Below, in pieces: positions 32,994 to 41,302 of a stretch of 64,000 nucleotides of DNA (position 1 is the stretch's first letter; each line of letters opens with the position of its first letter). The stretch comes from Caldilineaceae bacterium (lineage in GTDB: Bacteria; Chloroflexota; Anaerolineae; Caldilineales; Caldilineaceae). Where the stretch lies: positions 1-64,000 of the forward strand of contig JAPKMW010000007.1 of assembly GCA_026645575.1 (NCBI GenBank), read 5' to 3'. The position numbers were made by a program, and so were the translations under genes. Below the pieces are notes generated by a model. It ran no database searches. It was given only the letters and a program-made list of their open reading frames with translations, and was not told the DNA's origin.

Positions 32994-35540
32994 CTATGGC
33001 TCGTTCGGTAGCCCCAAAAAGCGCTCGAAGAGATGCTGCCGCCAAATCGTGCGGATGACAAACATCCACACGACGACCAGCGCCAGGATGCGCCAATAAA
33101 TCGGCCATGGTTTTTCCAGCAACCCAAAATAGCCGCCGATCGTTGGAACCAGGTAGATCACCTGGAAAATCACCAACAGCACCACTGCCAGGATGCCCGG
33201 ACGTTTGTCGTCGCTTACCTGCTTGCGCCACCCTGTAAAGAACCGAATGGGTGGTTCAAGGAAGAGCAGCAAGAGAAAGGCGGTGTGCGAAACAAAGATT
33301 GACAGCGCCCCTTGTGCCGCAATGGTGCCAAAGGCTTCCGCAAAGGCCGGATCATCCTGACTGACACCGGTGTACTCGCTATAACTGGATAATAATTTAT
33401 CGGGAATATTCCTGCCACTTCGGCTGACTAATTGCGTATCATTAGAACCACTACTCGCGCGGTAATAATCATCCAAATAGACGCCAGTGCCCATAAGCAT
33501 GGTGAGCAGCGCAACCGGGATCACAAAACGCACCAGACTGAGCAAAATATTCGGCTCCAAGGAGCGCGGTTTGGCCCAGAGGGTGAGAAAGAAGGCTGGG
33601 ATGCCAACCGTGAAGGTGGTCAACGCCACTTGCGCCGGGTCAAAGGGAAAACTCAACCCGACCATGGTCACAGCAATAATCAGCAGCGTCGTGGTCATCG
33701 AGCGGGCCAGGAAGAGAAAGAGTGCATTCGACATGCCGGCGATAATGCGTCGCCCTTCACTAAAGGCGGGGCGCAACGCCTCGAAGGAGTCATTGAGCAG
33801 CACCATGTCCGCCACATTGCGCGTGGCGCTGCTGCCCGATTGCATGGCAATGCCCAGGGACGCTTTCTTGAGCGACAGTACATCATTGACCCCATCGCCG
33901 ATCATGGCCACGTATTCCCCGCGGCGCAACAACGCATCGACCAACTGCTCCTTCTGCTCCGGCGAGATGCGGCCAAAGATGGTAGCTTCCTCGGCGGTTT
34001 GGTCAAACTCCGCCTGACTCATGGCCGCCAGTTCAGGGCCGGAAACCAATTTGATGTCATTGGGCAAGCCGGCCTGCTTCGCTAGCGCGGCCACAGTGTG
34101 CGGGCTATCGCCGGAGATCACCTTCAGTGCAATCCCCATCTGCCGAAACTCAGCAATGGTCTCTTTCACCTTGGGGCGCAATTCATCACTCAGGCTGACC
34201 AGCGCCAAGGGGGTCAAGGGCGGTAACGTCGGTTCACCAGCGGCGTTATGCAATGTCGTCACGGCAGGGGCATGAGCAAAGAGCAGCACCCGCAGCCCTT
34301 GCTCCGCCCAGGCTTGCATTTGGCGCGCCAGTTGGGTGGCCGGGGCAGCCGCATCCTTGGCAAGATGGGGTTGGAGCATTTCAATCGCTCCCAGCACATA
34401 GATGCCACGGCGCTCCGGCTGGTCAAAGGCCAGGGCGCTCCATTTGCGGGCCGAGGCAAAGGCCACTTCGTCGGCCACCGGGTGTGCGACGCCAGGGGTG
34501 CCGGTCAGAATGGCTTCGCTGGTCTGGTTGTGACTACTCGCACTGCGGGCAAAGTCGCCCAATGCGTTTTTCACGGCATCAGCGTTTTCATCACCCAGCG
34601 GGTAGACCTCATGCAAGAGCAGGTGATTGGCGGTGAGCGTGCCGGTTTTGTCGGTACAGAGGACGTTGATGTTGCTGAGCGATTCGACCGCGTTGGTCTG
34701 TTGCACTAGCGCACCTTGTTTGCCAACCTTAGCCGCGCCCAATGCATAGGCCACCACGATCATCAGAAAAAGACCGTAGGGCACCTGCCCAGTCAACACA
34801 GCGGCAATCTGCACCAAGCGAATGTTGCTCAACCCTTCCAGCAGCGAGGCGGCCAGAATTAGAATACTAAAGACGGCGACAAAGAGCATCACCAGCTTGA
34901 CCAGCAGATTGATCTTCTGCTGCAACGGCGTCTCGATAATGTTCATCTGGCGGGCGGTGGCCGTGAGTTTGTTGGCAAAGCTGGCCGCGCCCACCTCTTG
35001 CGCCACAAAATAGCCCGCGCCGGTGACACAAAAGCTGCCGGAGAGCAACTTGTCCCCGGCGGCTTTACGGATCAGGTTGGGTTCGCCCGTAAGCAGCGAC
35101 TCATCCATCTCCAACACACCGTCGCCGACTACTTCGCCATCGACTACAATCTGGTCGCCGGCAGTCACCCGCAACATATCGTCCTGCACAATTTCGCTGG
35201 GATCGACCTCTTTTTCCTGCCCATCACGCACGACCACGACGCGCGGGCGGGTGAGTAGCGAGATCTGGTCAAGCTGGCGTTTGGCGCGGATCTCCTGGAT
35301 CGTGCTGATACAGGCGTTGACTAAGCCAATGCCCACACTGGTAATCGCATCATTGACCCGGCCCATAGAAATTAAGGCGATGCCAATGACAAAGAGAATG
35401 TTGTTAAAGAGGGTAAAGAGATTGGCGCGGGCAATGTCCCAATAGGAACGACCGGAACTTTGCTCGACATTGTTACCCAAGCCTTGGGCGCGTTTGGCTT
35501 GCGCCTGCTGCTCGGTTAGCCCTTGGATGCTCTGTATCAT
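32994..35540 (-). CDS. Cation-translocating P-type ATPase (CtpE-like)
   Basis: 848 aa membrane pump. The actuator motif LLTGEPN (about 150), phosphorylation site CTDKTGTLT, and hinge GDGVNDVLSLKKASLGIA are all present. Membrane helices lie at about 35-80, 210-280 and in the C-terminal third. The overall sequence and the long C-terminal region resemble mycobacterial CtpE, a calcium-transporting ATPase, more than heavy-metal pumps; no Cys-rich metal-binding domain is present. The ATG at 35540 is preferred to the TTG just before it; the ribosome site is weak. Substrate calcium is inferred only. Confidence 0.9.
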   Translation of the reverse strand: MIQSIQGLTEQQAQAKRAQGLGNNVEQSSGRSYWDIARANLFTLFNNILFVIGIALISMGRVNDAITSVGIGLVNACISTIQEIRAKRQLDQISLLTRPRVVVVRDGQEKEVDPSEIVQDDMLRVTAGDQIVVDGEVVGDGVLEMDESLLTGEPNLIRKAAGDKLLSGSFCVTGAGYFVAQEVGAASFANKLTATARQMNIIETPLQQKINLLVKLVMLFVAVFSILILAASLLEGLSNIRLVQIAAVLTGQVPYGLFLMIVVAYALGAAKVGKQGALVQQTNAVESLSNINVLCTDKTGTLTANHLLLHEVYPLGDENADAVKNALGDFARSASSHNQTSEAILTGTPGVAHPVADEVAFASARKWSALAFDQPERRGIYVLGAIEMLQPHLAKDAAAPATQLARQMQAWAEQGLRVLLFAHAPAVTTLHNAAGEPTLPPLTPLALVSLSDELRPKVKETIAEFRQMGIALKVISGDSPHTVAALAKQAGLPNDIKLVSGPELAAMSQAEFDQTAEEATIFGRISPEQKEQLVDALLRRGEYVAMIGDGVNDVLSLKKASLGIAMQSGSSATRNVADMVLLNDSFEALRPAFSEGRRIIAGMSNALFLFLARSMTTTLLIIAVTMVGLSFPFDPAQVALTTFTVGIPAFFLTLWAKPRSLEPNILLSLVRFVIPVALLTMLMGTGVYLDDYYRASSGSNDTQLVSRSGRNIPDKLLSSYSEYTGVSQDDPAFAEAFGTIAAQGALSIFVSHTAFLLLLFLEPPIRFFTGWRKQVSDDKRPGILAVVLLVIFQVIYLVPTIGGYFGLLEKPWPIYWRILALVVVWMFVIRTIWRQHLFERFLGLPNEP

Positions 35541-35684
35541 CAAATCGCTACCGTTTCTTTGTTGCTATGCGTGCTGTTGATTGACCCGCCTTGGCGCGGG
35601 CAAAATTGTTGATAATGCTGTCTGCACCAAGCATTGCACAAGATTTTCAAGAAATTGTCAAGAAAATGCAAAAAACTTCTGGCT

Positions 35685-35843
35685 TTAGGGGGTGATTGAT
35701 TGTTCGCTCTGTTTTTTTAGGCCGACAAGGGCCACCCGCCAGTAAAGTGCCAAATGTTTGAAGATCGCAACGGTCGGAAAATTGGTGATGGTCAAGGTAA
35801 GTGTCGTTCCCTTGGGGTTGGCGGTTAGACGAAAGGCCAGCTT
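35685..35843 (-). pseudogene. SRPBCC-domain C-terminal remnant
   Basis: The minus strand encodes KLAFRLTANPKGTTLTLTIT then NFPTVAIFKHLALYWRVALV and a stop at 35685. This looks like the last helix and strands of a polyketide-cyclase/AHSA1-like SRPBCC protein. There is no start codon, and the fragment overlaps the end of a cupin remnant in another frame. Confidence 0.5.
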
Positions 35844-36142
35844 GCAAAAATCTTCGGGGCTGCTTCGCCATGCGGTGGATGGACATGCAGATCGGTGGCT
35901 GTCCCGATCCGGGCATAAACCTGGCCGACTTCCCCTTTAGACGTTAGGGAGAGCAGGCGGGCCTGGTGGCTGCGCAAGGCATAGGCGTGAACCGTGCCGG
36001 CCGGAATGTGGGCATAATCGCCCGGCGCCAACGCATGGGCTTGACAACCATCTTCCCGGAAGGTTGGAGTGGATGACCTGTCAACAGAAATGACCTTCCG
36101 GGAAGATTTGCGTGGCAACTCCCTGGATTCCTGATGAGCCAT
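35825..36142 (-). pseudogene. Cupin C-terminal remnant joined to a repeat element
   Basis: The 105-codon frame starts inside the 97-bp repeat (36038-36134), whose translation gives its first 35 residues, and continues into 70 residues of a cupin: HALAPGDYAHIPAGTVHAYA, then LHVHPPHGE. The cupin N-terminal half is missing. Either the repeat inserted into a cupin gene or a deletion ended at it. It is probably not functional; the same architecture could still be translated, since it has an ATG, but no convincing ribosome site is seen. Confidence 0.55.
36038..36134. repeat. 97-bp dispersed inverted-repeat element, copy B
   Basis: Arms ATCTTCCCGGAAGGT and its perfect complement surround CCTGTCAACAGAAATG; flanks GGCTTG and CTGGATTCCTGA match copy A at 25505. 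It marks the breakpoint of the cupin remnant. Confidence 0.8.
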
Positions 36143-36180
36143 TATCGTCTGTCTCTTGGCATGTTCGCTGTGCGTCTCTC

Positions 36181-38982
36181 CTATAATTTTGCCAGCGCGG
36201 CGTTCATGGTGGCGATTGCCTCAGCCGGCATTCGCTGCATGGCCCGGCGGAGCGGCGCGTTGCCGTCGCGGAAGAGCATCGCACGCAGGAAGTGGGGCGC
36301 GTTGAGTTGATCGAGCGTTTCGGTAATGACCGCACGCCCATGCTTTTCGCTGAGAATATCGCCCACACAGTCATCAACGGTGTACGGCCCACGGGCGTCG
36401 GGGTCTTGATACGGCACAGACCACTGCCACTGGCCGGAGCCAACGTCAATCCTTTTATCCTCTTGCCCAGGCAACATAACGACCCCATGCGCGTTGGGCG
36501 GCACCGTGACGCTCATCGCAAAGGTATTGTTCGTGATCTGCCAGGCACATTCTGCCAGACCAAAGGGGGTCTGGAGACGGGTGTGGCAGTGGGTCAATTT
36601 GCCGCCGGGACGCGGTGCAAAACGGATCGTGCGATACCCTGGCGCAGCCGGTGCGATGCCGCCGATGGTGCGCTGCATCCAATCGGCCACGGCGCCGAGC
36701 GCATAGTGGTTGAACGAGGTCATCTCGCCGGGGTTGATCGAGCCGTCGGGCAACATGCTGTCCCATCGTTCCCAGATGGTGGTTGCGCCCATGGTCACGG
36801 GGTAGAGCCACGAGGGGCATGCTTCCTGTTTGAGCAGGCGATAGGCAACGGCATGATGACCAGTGGTGGCGAGCGCGTCACAGATCAAGGGGGTGCCGAC
36901 AAAGCCGGTGCGGATCTGATAGCCGCTGCCGCGCACCAGTTCGGCCAGTCGGTCGCCGGCGCGCTGGCGCTGTTCGGGTGTGGGAAGCAGGTCGAACATG
37001 ATCGCCAGCGCATAGGCCGTTTCGGCATCGCACATCAAGCGACCGGCGGGGGTGATGTATTCGTTGGCAAAGGCCGTTTTGGTCTTGGCCGCGATGGCGG
37101 CATAGCGCTGGTGCGCTGCCGCTTGCCCCAGCAATGCAGCCGTCTGGGCGACAAGATCGGCAGCGTAGGCAAAGTAGGCGCTGGCGACAATGGCCCGGTC
37201 GGTGCGGGCTTGGGAAGGGTTGTCGGGTGGCGCGGTAGGATCGAGCCAGTCGCCAAATTGGAAGCCGGTGTCCCACAGGAACGTTTCACCGGCAAGCCCC
37301 GCCACATGATCGACCCAGCTACACATACTCCCGAACTGTGCATCCAAAATCGCCAGGTCACCATAGCGTTGATAGAGCACCCAAGGCACAACAACCGCCG
37401 CATCACTCCAGGCTGCGGCGCCGTTACCCCCCATAATATCGGGAACCACGAAGGGAACCGAGCCGTTAAATTTTGCTTGTTCAACCGCCAGGTCACGCAG
37501 CCAGGAAGCCAGAAAGCCATGCACATCGTAGAGAAAGGCCGCGGTTGGTGTAAAGACTTGGATGTCGCCCGTCCAGCCCATGCGTTCGTCGCGCTGTGGG
37601 CAGTCGGTGGGTACATCAAGGAAGTTGCCGCGCATTCCCCAAAGCACATTCTGATGGAGTTGGTTGAGCATGGGGTCGGAGCAGTCAAACCAGCCCGTGC
37701 GCGCCAGGTCGGAGTGAATGACAATAGCGGTGATCGCATCTGGGGTTAACTCACCCGGCCAGCCCGCGACCTCCACATAGCGGAAGCCATGAAAGGTAAA
37801 GAATGGCTCGTAGTGTTCAATACCACCACCGCGCAAGGTGTAGCGGTCGGTGGCCTCGGCATGGCGCAGTGGGCGCGTACCCAGCTCACCGTTTTCAAGC
37901 ACCTCGGCATGACGTAACGTGATGGTCTGCCCAGCCTCGCCCTGGACACGGATCGCCAGGCGACCAACCAGATTTTGACCAAAGTCAACGAGTGTTTTGC
38001 CCGTGGGTGATTGGGTGATAGCCACCGGCGCCAGGGTCTCAATTCGGCGCACTGGTGGGCCAAGCGGCGCTTCCAACACGGTCAGCGCCTGGTCATGAAT
38101 GTGCACGCTGGACCAGGCGGCGTCATCATAAGTGGCCTCTGACCAGCGCCCCAACGCCAGTCGGGCGTCGTAAGTCTCCCCATCGTAGAGACTGCTGACA
38201 ACGATGGGGCCAGTGGTCGCCCGCCAACGGTCGTCGGTGACAACCCGTTCGGTGCGTCCATCATCGTAGGTCACTTCAAGCTGGGCGATTAGGGCCAACC
38301 GTTCGCCATAGATATTGCGTCGTCCGCCGCCAAAGCCCAGCCGGCCGCGGTACCAACCGTCACCCACAATGGCGCCCAGCGCGTTGGCACCCTCCTGCAC
38401 GAGCGCAGTGACATCAAAGGTCTGGTAGCGCAGCCGCGCGTTGTAAACCGTCCAACCGGGGGCCAATACGTGGTCGCCCACCGGCTGGCCGTTGATCTGC
38501 GCTTCGTAGACACCGAGCGCGCTGATGTAAAGGCGGGCTTGGCGGATTCCCTTCCCAAGTTCAAAGCTGCGGCGCAGGTATGGGGCTGGATTTGAGATGG
38601 AGGTATCTTCCTCCCAAGCGGGCGTGACAAAGTGCGCCGACCAGTCGTCGGGGCTGAGCAAGCCCGCTTCAATGGCAAGTGGGGCGCTCCAGTCGGTGGC
38701 GCGCCCATCGGTTCCCCAAGCGCGCACCTGCACACTGACCCGCTCCCGCGATTGCAGCGGCGCAAAGGGCCAGCCAACTAACCCGGATTGATCCGACTCA
38801 ACCTGCCCCGTTGTTTGGCGTACTCGCCCGTCACTGTCCAGGTCGCGGAGTTCATAGGCGCGCTGGCGCCAGTTTTGCGCCGATGTTTTCGTTTGCCACG
38901 AAAGCCGGGGTTCTGGTGTGCCGATACCCAGCGTCTCGTGGAGATGTTCGATCTGTAAGGTGGAAATTGAACTGTTACTCAT
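36181..38982 (-). CDS. Alpha-L-rhamnosidase (GH78)
   Basis: 933 aa, the usual length of a GH78 enzyme. N-terminal Ig-like and lectin-like beta domains (GIGTPEPRLSWQTKT, APGWTVYNARLRYQTFDVT, GDGWYRGRLGFGGGR) precede the (alpha/alpha)6 catalytic barrel. The general-acid region is DCPQRDERMGWTGD (about 460-473) and the general-base region is GATTIWERWDSMLPDGS (about 729-745). It hydrolyses terminal rhamnose from plant glycans or glycosides. No signal peptide is present, so it acts inside the cell on imported oligosaccharides or glycosides. A clear ribosome site is lacking before 38982. Confidence 0.95.
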   Translation of the reverse strand: MSNSSISTLQIEHLHETLGIGTPEPRLSWQTKTSAQNWRQRAYELRDLDSDGRVRQTTGQVESDQSGLVGWPFAPLQSRERVSVQVRAWGTDGRATDWSAPLAIEAGLLSPDDWSAHFVTPAWEEDTSISNPAPYLRRSFELGKGIRQARLYISALGVYEAQINGQPVGDHVLAPGWTVYNARLRYQTFDVTALVQEGANALGAIVGDGWYRGRLGFGGGRRNIYGERLALIAQLEVTYDDGRTERVVTDDRWRATTGPIVVSSLYDGETYDARLALGRWSEATYDDAAWSSVHIHDQALTVLEAPLGPPVRRIETLAPVAITQSPTGKTLVDFGQNLVGRLAIRVQGEAGQTITLRHAEVLENGELGTRPLRHAEATDRYTLRGGGIEHYEPFFTFHGFRYVEVAGWPGELTPDAITAIVIHSDLARTGWFDCSDPMLNQLHQNVLWGMRGNFLDVPTDCPQRDERMGWTGDIQVFTPTAAFLYDVHGFLASWLRDLAVEQAKFNGSVPFVVPDIMGGNGAAAWSDAAVVVPWVLYQRYGDLAILDAQFGSMCSWVDHVAGLAGETFLWDTGFQFGDWLDPTAPPDNPSQARTDRAIVASAYFAYAADLVAQTAALLGQAAAHQRYAAIAAKTKTAFANEYITPAGRLMCDAETAYALAIMFDLLPTPEQRQRAGDRLAELVRGSGYQIRTGFVGTPLICDALATTGHHAVAYRLLKQEACPSWLYPVTMGATTIWERWDSMLPDGSINPGEMTSFNHYALGAVADWMQRTIGGIAPAAPGYRTIRFAPRPGGKLTHCHTRLQTPFGLAECAWQITNNTFAMSVTVPPNAHGVVMLPGQEDKRIDVGSGQWQWSVPYQDPDARGPYTVDDCVGDILSEKHGRAVITETLDQLNAPHFLRAMLFRDGNAPLRRAMQRMPAEAIATMNAALAKL

Positions 38983-39022
38983 GAAGCTGCTTGCTTTCTA
39001 GGGTTGTACCGCGTCCAGATTA

Positions 39023-39841
39023 TTAGCCCAGATCACCAAGAAACGTCTGCACAACGGCCATATACTTGGCAAACTGTTCCCGTCGAATGTTGTGGCCGGC
39101 GCCGGCAACGTGGGCCACCACCAATTGCGGGATCAACGCTTTCAGCTTGGCGGCGCCTTCTTCGTCAACTATCGCCCCTTTCTCGACATCCGCCGTGATC
39201 AGCAGCGCGGGACAGGTAATGTTGCCCAAAACCGCTTCCCAATTCTCCACGCTGGTACCCATACGGTTGAGGGCGCGCAGATTAAACTGTAACTTGGCAT
39301 CGGCCCACGGTTCCAACTCGGCCTGTGACCATACCGGATTTGTTTCGTGGCCGTGGGCAAGTACTTCGTCACGGGATAAGCTTTGTAGATTGGTCATGCG
39401 TTCCCGGGCTTGTTGCATCCGGGTGGCAGCATCCGGTCTGTTCCCGGAAGCGATATTGATGCCGCCGGCATCCTCAACCAAAATGGCGCCCGGCAGATCG
39501 GGGTAAGCGCCGGCCAACACAAAGGTGGTGGCGCCCCCCATCGAGTGGCCCAGGATGGCCGGCTTGTGTAGCCCCAATCCGGTAATCACACCGGCGATGT
39601 CCGCAGCCATGTCCGTGACCCCATAGCCCGTTTCCGGCGCTTCGGAGCGGCCATGCCCACGCGCATCGGTCATAATGACATCATACTTGTTGGCGAGGAT
39701 CTCCGCCACGGGTGTCCAACAGCGACCGGCATCCGAAAAGCCGTGGGCCAGGACGACCGGGGGCTTACTGCCGCCGGTGCGGGTGTAGTGAATGCGAATC
39801 CCATTGGATTGGATCGTTGCGCTTTGCCAATCAGTCATCAT
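39023..39841 (-). CDS. Alpha/beta hydrolase
   Basis: 272 aa. The oxyanion segment VVLAHGFSD, nucleophile elbow GHSMGGAT (Ser about 99), an acid in ITADVEKGAIVDEE, and His in VAHVAGAGHNIRREQF complete the triad. It belongs to the general lipase/esterase/hydrolase group and the natural substrate is unknown. AAGGAG lies 6 nt before the ATG. A close paralogue is encoded at 45800-46624. Confidence 0.92.
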   Translation of the reverse strand: MMTDWQSATIQSNGIRIHYTRTGGSKPPVVLAHGFSDAGRCWTPVAEILANKYDVIMTDARGHGRSEAPETGYGVTDMAADIAGVITGLGLHKPAILGHSMGGATTFVLAGAYPDLPGAILVEDAGGINIASGNRPDAATRMQQARERMTNLQSLSRDEVLAHGHETNPVWSQAELEPWADAKLQFNLRALNRMGTSVENWEAVLGNITCPALLITADVEKGAIVDEEGAAKLKALIPQLVVAHVAGAGHNIRREQFAKYMAVVQTFLGDLG

Positions 39842-39905
39842 TGGTTCTCCTTGGCTTGCAGATATAGTGAACGGAAATGAATAGGAAGCAAATAGTGGGC
39901 AGCAG

Positions 39906-39946
39906 GTTAGTAAGACAGGGAAACCGTCACTGTCCTACTGAACCAC
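39906..39946. repeat. Short octamer hairpin array
   Basis: GTTAGTAAGACAGGG pairs imperfectly with CACTGTCCTACTGAAC. It is the same sequence family as the arrays at 20434, 49405 and 53606 and begins 3 nt past the glycosyltransferase stop on the minus strand. Confidence 0.7.
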
Positions 39947-39949
39947 TTC

Positions 39950-41236
39950 CTAAAATTCCGTTGCTATGATCTTCTTAATGATTTTAACTGCATTGCTGAC
40001 ACCATCTTCAGCCCTGATAGCTTGCCCCAGGTCCATTGCTTTCTGCTGTATCTCAGGCTTGCTTGCAACTTGCTCAATCGCCGATGTAAGTGATTCGACT
40101 GTAATTGTTTTATTGGGTAATGGTTTCACACCGACACCAAGCTGGTTTGTCAACTTACCCCAGAATGGCTGGTCAGCAAAAAATGGCACGACAATCTGTG
40201 GTCTACCTGAACGGAATGCTGCCGCTGTTGTCCCTGCCCCGCCATGATGTACGATTGCCTTCATGCGCGGAAACAACCAGCTATGGGGACACGTCTCTAT
40301 CTTGAAAATCGTATCCGGCAATGATCTGCTCTGAAGTCCGCCCCATCCTGTTGATAATAATCCGCGTTCACCTGAATGGACCAGTGCATCAATCATCATT
40401 TGGGTGTTTTTTTCAGGATCTCGATTTGCCATACTACCAAAACCGATGTAGATCGGTGGCTTGCCACTAGCCAGAAAGTCTGCCAAATCAGGAGACGGGG
40501 ACCATTCTTCCGGCTCATCCAAAAACCAGTAACCGGGTACATGGATATTTTCATGCCAGCTTGCAGAACGCGGCAGAACGCTGGGGCTGTAACCCATCAT
40601 AACTGGCAACTTCAGCTTTTTGATTCTATGCCAACTGCCCGCTAGCGGAATCTTCTCTAATCCCAATCGATTTACACGCGCATCATTGACGATTGGCCGA
40701 AATAACTGCCAAATTGTTTGCATGGCTGTGTGATGCGTCATGCGATTGTAAATGCCTTGTCCAAAGATCATTGGCATCGCTGGAAAAAACGGGCTGGCAA
40801 TTTCATTCATCGGCAGAACTGGCTGTAGAAAGGTAAACATTGCTGGAATGTTCAATTTCTCACACGCCTCATATCCACCAAACTGGGCAACAGAACTGAA
40901 GATGCCCACTGCTGCCCCATCTAATGCCTGCAACATGCTATCAAGCGCTTCATGAAACCACGGACGGCAAAACTCGATTAGGCGACGCAGCATCTTTAGT
41001 GGGTTTTTCGTCTCAAGGATTGCCTTGGCATCGGCGCTCTGCATGACTGCTTCCACGTCCATGTCAAAGATCTGATGAAACTCAAGCCCATATTGCGTCG
41101 CCAATAACCGGAAATCAGGGGTTGTTAACAGCCGCACGTTCAATCCAGCCAACTGTAAACCTTTCCCCAGTGCGATATAGGGTTGCACGTCACCGCGTGT
41201 TCCCACTGCGATGAGTGTTACAATCGATTTGGCCAT
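39950..41236 (-). CDS. UDP-sugar-type glycosyltransferase (GT1/GT28-like)
   Basis: 428 aa GT-B fold enzyme. The N-terminus IVTLIAVGTRGDVQPYIALG is the sterol/rhamnolipid-type glycosyltransferase signature, and the donor-binding motif is HHGGAGTTAAAFRSG (about 329-343), followed by PFFADQPFWG. It transfers a sugar to a lipid, sterol-like or natural-product acceptor. Codon use is clearly more AT-rich than in neighbours (many A/T third positions), suggesting recent transfer. The octamer array follows directly after its stop. TAGGAG lies about 12 nt before the ATG. Confidence 0.9.
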   Translation of the reverse strand: MAKSIVTLIAVGTRGDVQPYIALGKGLQLAGLNVRLLTTPDFRLLATQYGLEFHQIFDMDVEAVMQSADAKAILETKNPLKMLRRLIEFCRPWFHEALDSMLQALDGAAVGIFSSVAQFGGYEACEKLNIPAMFTFLQPVLPMNEIASPFFPAMPMIFGQGIYNRMTHHTAMQTIWQLFRPIVNDARVNRLGLEKIPLAGSWHRIKKLKLPVMMGYSPSVLPRSASWHENIHVPGYWFLDEPEEWSPSPDLADFLASGKPPIYIGFGSMANRDPEKNTQMMIDALVHSGERGLLSTGWGGLQSRSLPDTIFKIETCPHSWLFPRMKAIVHHGGAGTTAAAFRSGRPQIVVPFFADQPFWGKLTNQLGVGVKPLPNKTITVESLTSAIEQVASKPEIQQKAMDLGQAIRAEDGVSNAVKIIKKIIATEF

Positions 41237-41302
41237 GGCTTATTGCTCTCCTAACGTTCATCAGCAAATTCGGTGTAGCAGGCGTTGCATACAGTCAACG
41301 AT

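Noticed and set aside
36292..37749. A 485-codon plus-strand frame inside the rhamnosidase region
   Set aside because: It is antisense to the GH78 gene, which has all catalytic motifs; no ribosome site or family similarity was seen on the plus strand.
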